The translations under genes were made by a program, and so were the position numbers. Shown here one piece after another: positions 55,580-64,000 of a DNA stretch of 64,000 nt. The notes under the pieces were generated by a model, which searched no databases, was not told where the DNA came from, and saw only the letters and a list, made by a program, of their open reading frames with translations. How positions within the stretch are numbered: the first letter of the stretch is position 1; the number at the start of each line of letters is the position of its first letter. Origin of the DNA: Galeruca laticollis (Eukaryota; Arthropoda; Insecta; Coleoptera; Chrysomelidae); NCBI GenBank assembly GCA_963921935.1, contig OY998178.1:43268951-43332950 (forward strand), given 5' to 3'.

Positions 55580-56215
55580 AATTACCACTTAAGAAGACAG
55601 TTTAAAAGTGGAGAACTCCCTAGATTTATCTGTTCATTGACGACTTCATATTGTAGGTTTCTTAAGTGTCTCCTAATTTCCAATTCTTCAAAGAAATCCA
55701 GTACTTGTTGCTGATCACAAATATATAGTACTTCTAGTTCTGTGTTAGATGTCAATGAATGATTGGTGTCAAATAGATGTCTGGCGTAGTGCTATTTATC
55801 TGGTTGTTTTAATCTGTATGCTCGTAAGTGTTCACTGCATCGGAATTTAAAATTTCTAAGGGTCTGTCCCAAATAGCATTACATTCTGAACATTTAAGTT
55901 TATATATACCAGATTTCTTTAATGGTGATATTTTTGTTTTTACATTTAACAATTTTGTAGTTTTGTTACTTTCTGTTTTAAAAGAAATCGTTGTATTTGT
56001 TGCTGAAGATAATATCTTTGAAATATTATTGGAAATATTTTCTGCATATGTAATAGTTTCATATGTTTTTATTTCTTTAGTTTGTTCAGGAAATATTAGT
56101 TGTAATGCCACTTTTTCCTCTTTTTTATTAATTAGTTTATTTATCGTATGTAATGGGTAACCGTTGGATGTTGCTATTTGTGTAAATATCTCTATCAAAA
56201 TTACATTTGTTAATA
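55580..56215 (-). pseudogene. Decayed PLE ORF 3' part, minus strand
   Basis: Frames include ATSNGYPLHTINKLINKKEE, then ISPLKKSGIYKLKCSECNA and, after frame changes, text for the GIY-YIG end. Part of the nuclease (the VYLG stretch) is deleted near 55875. The frame is broken at least three times. Confidence 0.75.
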
Positions 56216-56217
56216 GG

Positions 56218-56380
56218 AATTAGATTTTAAAACTATTTCTGACTCTGTAGTAATTATCTGTTTAATATCATTCCTAAATTTTGGTGGTATGCTGTACTTT
56301 ATACCTTTATTTAAAAATTCTATTTCACTATCTGTAAAATTAGTGCCTGAAAGGTTTTCAAATTGTGGTGCAAAGTGTGT
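56218..56380 (-). pseudogene. PLE ORF front-part fragment, minus strand
   Basis: The minus strand matches the region around residues 165-215 of the full protein (HFAPQFENLSG-type text, then IEFLNKGIKYSIPPKF). It is joined abruptly to the forward copy at about 56381. Confidence 0.65.
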
Positions 56381-58133
56381 TGAAATATCTTTAAAATGTA
56401 ATTCAAATAATTTTCTTCATGAGAAACTAAAAATTGTCAATTTAATCAAAAATATTGAACCTTCAAAAGTAAAACGTCCAACAAAAAATGACATTACAGT
56501 TTTAAAGTCAATAAAAAAGTAAGTATAAGATAATAAACTAACAGTTACAAAATCTGACACTGTCATATTGACAACTAATGATTATAATTCAAAGATATAT
56601 AACTTTATAGAATCTACCGATGTAAAAGTTCTTAGAGCAGACCCAACAAAAAAGTTTTCTTATAATGTTAGAGACATTGTTAATAATTCAAATTATTTTT
56701 CAGTGATTTCGAAAAGAGGTACATCATTCTCCACAATTATATGGATCCGTTAAATTGCAAAAAATAACGAAACCAATTTCTTATGTTAATACTCCTAATA
56801 ATATATTGGCAAAGAAACTTAACGGTTACGGATATACATCTGAATATTCAATTAGAAATTCAATTCAACTGATCAAAAAATTAAAATCATTAAACTAGCA
56901 AGATAACTCTAAGCTTATTTCATTTGATTTTACCAATATGTTCACTAAAACTCCTCCTAAAGAAATTCTAATACTTGTAAGAAAGTTACTAGAAGATAAA
57001 AATAATAATCCAGGAATAATATCAGATATACTTAATTTATTTGATGTATGTAATAATCAGAATTATTTCACTTTTGACAGTAAAATATATATTCAAAAGA
57101 AGGTTTACCAATGGGACGCCCTATATCGCCAATTTTGGCAATCATTTTTATGGACAGTTTAGAAAGAAAAATCTTTGAAAGTAATATTTCAAATAATGTT
57201 TTAATTTGGTATAGATATGTAGATGACATATTAGCTTGTTTCATGGGTAGTGAACGTCAATTCGATATATTTTTTAACCACATTAATAATTTACACCCAA
57301 AAATTAAATTTCAATTAGAAGTTGAAGAAAATAGTTCAATCAACTTTCTTGATTTAAAAATTCAAAGAGTTAATAATGTACTTGATTATTCGATTCACCC
57401 AAAACCAACACATACTGATGTGACTATTCCATATAGTTCCAGTCATCCCATGTCACATGAAATAGCAGCATATAAATCAATGATACATAGAGCATTTTTA
57501 GTTCCCATGAACAAATGTAATTTTGATAGAGAGATTAACACAATTAAACAAATAGCAACATCCAACGCTTACCCATTACATATGATAAATAAACTAATTA
57601 ATAAAAAAGAAGAAAAAGTGACATTACAACTAATATTTCCTAAACAATCTACAGAAATGGAAACTTATGAAATCATAACATATGCAGGAAATATTTCAAA
57701 GATAATATATTTAGCAACAAATACAACGATTTCTTTTAAAACAGAAAGTAACATAAGTACAAAATTGTTAAATGTAAAAACGAAAATATCACCATTAAAG
57801 AAATCTGGTATATATAAACTTAAATTTCCAGAATGTAATGCTGTCTATTTGGGTCAGAGCCTTAGAAATTTTGAAAATCGATACAGTGAACACTTACGGT
57901 CATACAGATTAAAACAACCATGTAAATCCCACTACGCTAGACATCTACTTGACACCAATCATTCATTGACACCTAACACAGAACTAGAAGTACTACATAT
58001 TTGTGATCAGAAACAAGAACTGGATTACCTTGAAGAATTGGAAATTAGAAGACACTTAAGAAACCCACAATATGAAGTCGTCAATGAACAGATAAATCTA
58101 GGGAGTTCTCCACTTTTAAACTGTCTTCTTTAG
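56381..58133 (+). pseudogene. Decayed PLE ORF, forward copy
   Basis: The front part (56381-56520) has NNFLHEKLKIVNLIKNIEPS. It then runs in several frames to 57110, and a long open stretch (57111-58133) has MGRPISPILAIIFMD, YVDDILACF and SGIYKLKFPECNAVYLGQS. Changes that would harm the protein include Arg for Ser in the motif B 'MGSP', Phe for Cys in the CxxC of the nuclease, and the upstream frame changes. Confidence 0.8.
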
Positions 58134-58380
58134 TGATAATTGTAAAGATCTGCAGTTATAGTTTTCCTGGTTTTCTATATCATTGCACCGTTATACTGAT
58201 CTTAATTGGAAAAAATTATATCCAGGATATCCCCATAGGGCTAATAATATCTAGTCTTTAATATTTGTAATATCATATATTCTTTTTTCTAATAACATAT
58301 ATTAAGTCAATCACAGGGTAGGTCACTTCTTGGACTAGCCAAAAATAATTAAACATCAGGTAGGCGTCAAATGAAATATA

Positions 58381-58441
58381 ACTTCTGTCATTCTGACAAT
58401 GATATTTAGGTAATATCGAAACAATTGTCATTTTTGTAGAA
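58381..58441 (+). ncRNA. Hammerhead ribozyme copy with mutated core (CTGACAA)
   Basis: Helix II is fully paired here (GATATTTAGGTAATATC) and GAAACAATTGTC is kept. The core reads CTGACAA instead of CTGANGA, so a conserved G is lost and activity is not expected. Confidence 0.65.
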
Positions 58442-58545
58442 TTTTTAACATTTTTTCAATATATTGTGGAGTTAACTGGAAACAGTAAGTTTCATTTAAA
58501 ACACTAATATGAGTAGATTCCACAAAGAGAGGGTAGAGAGAGTAA

Positions 58546-59240
58546 ACAATTCATCACTTTTACATATTTATTTTCTAAACAAATCTGACTTCAACATATT
58601 TTTATTAGTTTTGGCAACATAGGTACTCCTGTCAATTGGTTCTGAAATCCAAAAATTAAATAATAATAAACTCTGCTCACTAAATGTAAATTTTAAATCG
58701 ATGGATATCTAATATTTCAAAAAAATTCCAATTTTTTTGGGGAAGACCATTACTTTTCTCGCTTATTAGATAGGTTGGGCGGAAAAGTAAAAATTACGAA
58801 AAATGTGGCACTTCAGCTACCATAGAACCCGTTGTACTAGCTCTAGTAAGATGAAAATCAATAACATTCATATATAAGACGCCCTTAACCATATCCAGTC
58901 ATAAAATGTCGTACTTCAAGAACCATAGCACCCGTTGTACTGGCTCTGGTGAGCTGAAAATTAATAGAGTTCACCTGTGAGAAGTCTGAACAATAATCAA
59001 TCATAAAATTGTCAACTTCTTGCTCGCCGAAGGCTGTGTTGTGCTATCAAGACATGTTACGAAATGCGGCCGACGACTACGACGTCGACATACCCACAGG
59101 ATTTTTCTTTTAAAAACCAGTTTTTTTCTGTTCTTTTTGCTGGAAAACGAAAATATAACTTTTTTTTTTCAAAATTCCAACTTTTTTTGGGGGAAACAAA
59201 TACTTTTTTAGTATATTAGATGGGGTTGGGCGGAAAAAGA
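58546..59240 (-). repeat. ~174-bp repeat units and outer-edge sequence
   Basis: Two units in the inverted orientation lie at about 58790-59035, with GAACCCGTTGTACTAGCTCT and CACCCGTTGTACTGGCTCTG. They are followed by the outer edge seen at 45290-45475, here inverted (GTCGTCGACATACCCACAGG-like text and GGTTGGGCGGAAAAAG at 59224). A second partial outer edge (GGTTGGGCGGAAAAGTAAAA) lies at 58776. Confidence 0.75.
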
Positions 59241-59449
59241 ACAATATTTTATCTAAAGAGAGTACAGACATAGAACAAAACTTTGTATCGTAACTCCGTC
59301 GCAAAACAATTGTTTGTTACGCATCGAAGATACGGCGTGTCAACAAATATAGCGTATCAGTACATCGTCGCGTATCTTATAAACGGGACATTTTGCCGTT
59401 CCGTCTTTACTAAAACAGAACAATTAAATTAGTCTTTTTCTTGTGTGCA

Positions 59450-59878
59450 ATGGAGGTTGTTGCAGCAGCTTATATATACATGCATTACTTAGTTAAAAAA
59501 AATGAAAAAAGACTCGCAGAAAGACGCTGGTGGCAGACCCGGTTGTATACTAATAGAAGTGTGTACAGAGGAAATCATTTACTGTTGGATTTAAAATTTC
59601 AGGCAACTAGTGGCCTTCACAAAAATTTTACAAGAATGTCTCCAACAGACTTCGATTACTTGATTAATTTAATTGGACCCAAAATAGCTCGAGAAGATAC
59701 TAGATGGAGAATGGCAATCTCTGTTCAAGAAAGGTTGGCAGTAACAATTCGATTTCTGACGACTGGTGACCCTTTCACCAATCTACTATACCTTTTTAAA
59801 ATTTCTAAACAATCGATGAGTGCTATAGTTCCTGAAGTGTGTGAAGCCATTATAGAAGGATTGAAAGAAAATACACAG
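59450..59878 (+). pseudogene. PIF/Harbinger transposase, first exon only
   Basis: From ATG 59450 (MEVVAAAYIYMHYLV) the exon is open for 143 codons. RRWWQTRLYTNRSVYRGNHL, LKFQATSGLHKNFTRMSPTD and ISVQERLAVTIRFLTTGDPF are conserved Harbinger N-terminal motifs, followed by LFKISKQSMSAIVPEVCEAI, the helix-turn-helix. It ends at a good donor (ACACAG/GTAAGA) at 59878. Exons with the DDE residues should follow but are absent, so the exon now stops shortly after the donor. Confidence 0.8.
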
Positions 59879-59935
59879 GTAAGAAACTGTTTTATTGAAG
59901 AAGTATAATAAACACACATTAAACAAAACAAATGT

Positions 59936-60812
59936 TTATTTTAAATTCTCTAATTCAATATCGGCCATATCCAACAGTTGGCGTGGTAAAGAATTGACTG
60001 GAGTACTGCGACTTGAATGATCCGAAATACTAGAATTAACATAATTATATGCTGGAGATGGTACCTGTGAATGTTGTTGAGTAAAACTGGAAGCCAAGCA
60101 TCCTGATACTGTTCAAATTGAGAATGTTGTGGCACAGAATTTGCAAAGAATGACTGAAGGAGTACGGTATGACTGCGAATGATAAAAATTGGTTGACTTT
60201 GTTCGAGATGGGTCTTGTCTGCTTTAAACAAAATTAACATAATATCTTGTTGTACAGTACTTTGTAATTCAAGAGAATATTTGGCCAGTTTTTGAGCCAC
60301 AAGATTCCCAAATATTTCACATTCGTTTTGCTCCTGTGGGTTTCGAGCGTTTGCTGATGCTTCTGACAGTATTTTGAAAGCTTTATCTAATTTCTCAAAA
60401 TCTTCATTCCTCATTTGGCGTTTCCTACTAGGTGTCGCATCATCGCTTTTCTTATCGGTACTAGCTGTTGCTTTTCTTTTCGGTACATTTTCTATACTTT
60501 CCCGATTCTCTTGTACAGCAGAATTTTTATCGTTATCTGCTAATGTATGAATTAATTTTCAATTATTCAAACTTACCTTTACCCGTACCGTGGCTCTTTT
60601 CAATTTTTGCTTTCTCTCGCCTAAGTCTTGACAGAAAAACAATAATTTTTTTCGCATTCATCTACTGTTGTCCGAAACTCTACAGCAAGTTCTTCCCAAG
60701 CATTCTGCTTCTTTATTTTATTATAGTATTTGGGGTGTTTTGCATCCCACAAAATTTCTTTATTACGATAACTATTTATGAAATCCAGGGTAGATTCTTC
60801 TGTCCACTCCAT
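59936..60812 (-). pseudogene. MADF-domain protein of the Harbinger element, two exons
   Basis: Exon 1 (60812-60577) begins MEWTEESTLDFINSYRNKEI and has WDAKHPKYYNKIKKQNAWEE, a MADF DNA-binding domain. A one-base change in an A run near 60645 shifts the frame before the closing RLRREKAKIEKSHG. The donor is GGTAAAG/GTAAGT at 60577 and the acceptor CATTAG at 60540. Exon 2 continues with a basic segment (KRKATASTDKKSDDATPSRK) and a C-terminal region LKAYSLELQ-like text, with another frame change near 60095. In active elements this partner helps nuclear import and DNA binding of the transposase. Confidence 0.75.
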
Positions 60813-61060
60813 GTTTTCAACTGAATAAATAAAACGAAAAATAAATCGCAACTGTGTACCGCAGACCTGTCCAGATATGCTAACAAGTGGTGCAACATCA
60901 GTGCGTATCATTCTTTTGATGGGGCGTCAAAAAACCGAAAACCGATGGAACGCCGAGATGTTACTATGTTCTGGTGTTACGGTGTTACGCAGTGCCGTCC
61001 ACACTTGTTACGCGACGGCGTTAGGATACGAAGTTTTGTTATATGTGTGTACGCACCTTA

Positions 61061-62540
61061 ATATGGGCAAGATTGAAAGCATTTGCGTATTTCTGAATTA
61101 CCTCTTCAAAATCAGGATAATTGAACAAATGAAGAGAAGCAATTTTTGTATGTAGATGTGTACATACTTAATATTGCGTAATACATATTGCTAAGGAACA
61201 GAAGGAACTTATTAACAAAAATCAATGGTTATCAAGCAATTATTAAGAGTTGAAGAAATTTCCAAACTACTAAAATACTGCCACCTTAATCATGAAATGA
61301 CATATTATGTACTATGTTGTTTAATTTGTTTAAGGTATTTAAGGTAAAACAGTTTAATATACCTCACATGGAATAGAAAATTAATTTTACGATATATTAA
61401 CATAGTTAGCTTTATTTGGTTTAATAGTTTGGTAAAAAAACAACATGTAAATTTTATTTTATTTATATACCAAAATGAAAAAAATCACATTTTCCCTAAT
61501 TCTACAAAACGCTCCGACAAACATAAAAAAATTGTCTTATTTGTGTTCAACGAGGGCCCGTTTTTTCGGACAAACCACATCTGTTACATAAAGTTACGTA
61601 TGTTGTGCATGACTCATGTAACCAACCCAAGCATATTTCACATTTTATCCAATCGTCCTGAGAATTCGTAGAATAGTAAATTTCATTACGTTCTACACAC
61701 TAATTCTCCTCAACAGATACTTCTGGGGAAGAATCAGTTATTGGTTCATCATCAGAGTAACTATCAACCACTACTACCAACAGTTGCCACTCAAGAAGAA
61801 AATAAGTTTTGATATTTTAAAAGTAGCTAGATTTGCAAAAATTGGCAGTTTCTATGAGAAAAAGTGAAACTAAAACTTATTACCCTTTTAAGTCTGAAAT
61901 GCATTCTAAGAAGTGAACTTGACTTAACAAAAAATTATATTGTATATAAAATTGTAGTTAATATCATATTTAATTCGTGACATTAAAAGTAAAAAGTAGA
62001 TTGATAAGAATAAGTCTTAAATAACATATCTCTTACTAGAGACAGCAGTGGGCGAAAGTACTAATAAAGAATATAAAACAATAAAAATATGATTAATACA
62101 GATATTGATTATTTAAATATAATGCAATAGTAATTAACATAAAAATACCTCCTAGGTTACAACAGTAGTAGAGTAGAAAAAAACTGCACGTCGTTTCTGC
62201 TTGCTGAAGCAAGTGACAATCCGTTAAGTCAGACATTCCCAGCTCTCATCTTCACATGCGAAATAGGATATATTGTAAGTTTCTTAGCAGTGTTACCACA
62301 TCTCACGATATATCGTGGGATCTAACGATTTTCTTCTTGATGTCACGATATAACGATTTTAAGGATTAATCTCACGATTTTTGGAACATATTGTTATAGA
62401 AACTAATTTTTAAAAAAATTGGTGAGTTGGGAGAATACCGGACCTGTAAATTTTAATTCATATGCATGTGAAAAACTTCCTGAATATGTGGAACAAGTTG
62501 TACGGGAGGTATAACACTCACAGTTTCTTGAAATGCATGA
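61061..62540. other. Intergenic, with a possible transposon C-terminal tail
   Basis: On the minus strand near 61790-61700 a frame reads VVVVDSYSDDEPITDSSPEV, an acidic tail like those ending IS630-type transposases. The rest has no supported feature. Around 62290-62390 there are several copies of TCACGAT and a short palindrome CACGATATATCGTG. Confidence 0.35.
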
Positions 62541-62544
62541 ATTT

Positions 62545-63150
62545 TCTAATGTTAACATTTTCAGGTATATAATTACTTTTCAAATAGTCCTAAAAGGATC
62601 GCAGAGTACAAGGAGTTTCAAGAATTTGCCACCGTATCTCCTTTAAAATTGCTGCATCCCTCACAAATTAGATGATTATCGGTGGAAAGTTCCGTTAAAA
62701 GACTTATTTCTTAGTATATCGCACTGATCTTATACTTCATTGATCAGTCTGCAGAACATATTGAGGCAGCAAATAGAATTTTACGTTTACTACAACAACC
62801 ATATACAAAATTATATTTAGAGTTTTTGGCGTATTCTTTGCCCTTTTTTAACAAATTAAATATTATACTGCAAAGTGAAAAACAGCAGATTTATAAAATT
62901 GACACCGAAGTAACCAACACTGTAAAATCCATTATGGATTGTTATATTAAGCCGGAAGTACTTCGTAAAAATACCGTATATGATATTGACTTCAAAAATC
63001 CTAGACTTTTTTTTAGATGTTGAAGAGATGTATTTTGGTGCAATGATTAATTTGAGCACACTAGATCCTGCTGATTTGGAACTTCTAAAAATTAAGTGTC
63101 TAGATTTTTACATTGAAAGCTTTGGGCTTTTACAAAATTTGAACTCATAA
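62545..63150 (+). pseudogene. hAT-like transposase C-terminal region, decayed
   Basis: Frames have SPKRIAEYKEFQEFATVSPL and KLLHPSQIR, followed by a stop in place of the Trp of the usual 'TRWLS'. After a break come DQSAEHIEAANRILRLLQQP and YLEFLAYSLPFFNKLNIILQ. The protein then runs to a stop at about 63148, with a frame change in a T run near 63010. This arrangement is that of insect hAT-like proteins often annotated as zinc finger or repressor homologues. No ends were found. Confidence 0.6.
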
Positions 63151-63224
63151 AAAATACAAGTACAGTTATAAAAAGAACCATTTCTTCTATATCCCATTTG
63201 ACACTTCATTTTCCAAATTTAATT

Positions 63225-64000
63225 GAAAATAAACGGTTTTAAGGATTAAAACTAACTTTTCCGCATGTGTGGCCCTGAACAATATTCTATCATAAAATTG
63301 TTACTTGTATACACTTCGGGGGATGTGTCGTACTAACAAACCGAAATTTCTCCAAAAATAACCAAAAATTCAGTATATCTGGATTTATAGGACCCCCTGT
63401 ATTCGCTCTAGTCAACTGAAAATCAATAGAGTACATCTGTGAGACACCTTGAACAATATTCCATCATAAAATTGATCAATCGTATACTCTCTGGAGGCTG
63501 TATCGTGGTAACAAACTGAGAATTCTCCAAATATGACGAAAATTTGGTACTTCAAGTACCATAGCACCCGTTGTACTGGCTTTATTGAGTTGAATATCGA
63601 TAGGGTTCATCTTTGAGACGCTCTGAATAATTTACAATCATAAAATTGTTCACTTGTATGTACTCCGGAGGCTTTATCGTCCTAACAAACTGAAACATCT
63701 CCAAAAATGACAAAAATATCGTACTTAAAGTACTGTAGCACCTGTTGTATTGGCTCCGGTGAGATGAAAATCAATAGGGTTCATCAGTGAGATGCCCTGA
63801 ATAATATTCAATCATAAAATTGGTGACTTGTTGAACTCCGGAGGCTGTATCGTGCTAACAAACTGAAATTTCTCAAAAAAATACAAAATGTCGTACTTCA
63901 AGTACCATAGCACTCGTGGTACTGGCTCTGGTGAACTGAAAATCAATAGGGATCATCTGTGACATGTCCTTAACAATATTCAATCAGAAAATTGCTGACT
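63225..64000 (-). repeat. Array of the ~174-bp repeat, runs off the window
   Basis: It begins with the inner edge AAAACTAACTTTTCCGCAT at 63246 and continues with units at about 63318, 63493, 63667 and 63841 in the inverted orientation. At least four units are present and the array continues beyond the window. The arrangement matches the array starting at 46930. Confidence 0.85.

Larger units (their letters stand above)
55265..58545. mobile_element. Older Penelope-like insertion, inverted plus forward copies, decayed
   Basis: A minus-strand copy of the 3' half (55265-56215) is followed by a minus-strand piece from the ORF front (about 56218-56380). A forward copy then runs from about 56381 to the end near 58545. 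Identity to the young copies is roughly 80-85%. The left tip is separated from its flank by the young insertion at 48164-55253. The right end is ATGAGTAGATTCCACAAAG and a following GAGAGAGTAAACAATTC block. Confidence 0.85.
59258..61060. mobile_element. PIF/Harbinger element with two genes, transposase 3' part deleted
   Basis: The left end GTACAGACATAGAACAAAAC and following bases match the inverse of the right end around 61050-61010 over about 40 bases (ACAAAACTTNGTATC, then CGTCGC). The two genes of a typical Harbinger element face each other: transposase on the plus strand, MADF protein on the minus strand. The distance between their ends is only about 60 bases because the later transposase exons are missing. 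Confidence 0.75.

Noticed and set aside
62290..62390. Cluster of TCACGAT motifs as a regulatory array
   Set aside because: Only a few irregularly spaced copies; could be a decayed transposon subterminal region, but nothing defines its limits.

Overview
The window looks like intergenic, repeat-dense DNA from an arthropod nuclear genome, most likely an insect. It is AT-rich, has GT-AG introns inside transposon genes, and carries eukaryotic mobile-element families of nearly every class: Tc1/mariner-type, PIF/Harbinger, hAT, possible Merlin, Crypton tyrosine recombinase, Ty1/copia, BEL/Pao, APE-type LINEs and Penelope-like elements (PLEs). I found no convincing host protein gene, no functional tRNA or rRNA, no CRISPR array and no bacterial operon. 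Species cannot be named from the sequence alone.

Layout. 1-10.6 kb: a long-TIR Tc/mariner relative cut by the window start, short tandem repeats, transposase relics, a deleted PIF/Harbinger element with matching ends, a hAT relic and a complete but dead 1.4-kb Tc1 element. 10.9-14.5 kb: a decayed Ty1/copia element on the minus strand with a copia-type primer binding site. 16-19 kb: a BEL/Pao relic and a 2-kb element with 130-bp inverted termini. 21-27.5 kb: a LINE split by a PLE inserted with an 11-13 bp target duplication. 28-38 kb: a foldback element broken by an IS630/mariner-like element, itself carrying a further element built of GGGACGTCC-like motifs; then a Crypton-type recombinase pseudogene with a tRNA-like sequence in its probable intron. 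38-45 kb: a second Tc1 relic, two LINE fragments and a second copia relic. 45-64 kb: arrays of a ~174-bp repeat arranged as inverted arms, a 10-kb cluster of nested PLEs, a two-gene PIF/Harbinger relic, a hAT-like relic and another ~174-bp array running off the right edge.

The most interesting part is the PLE family. At 48164-55253 lies a recent insertion made of an inverted copy, a truncated forward copy and a full forward unit with an uninterrupted 817-residue reverse transcriptase / GIY-YIG endonuclease ORF. The terminal regions of this family contain sequences that fit a type I hammerhead ribozyme: a CUGANGA core, a GATA/TATC helix II, GAAA, a minimal helix III and a GUC cleavage site. 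I find six copies on both strands, three or four with an intact core and two with core mutations. Three PLE insertions share the same end points and have 11-13 bp target duplications; one is a 254-bp insertion that is almost entirely a perfect hairpin. In this model the ORF product copies ribozyme-processed RNA into the genome, and the mirrored insertions could also give long double-stranded RNA.
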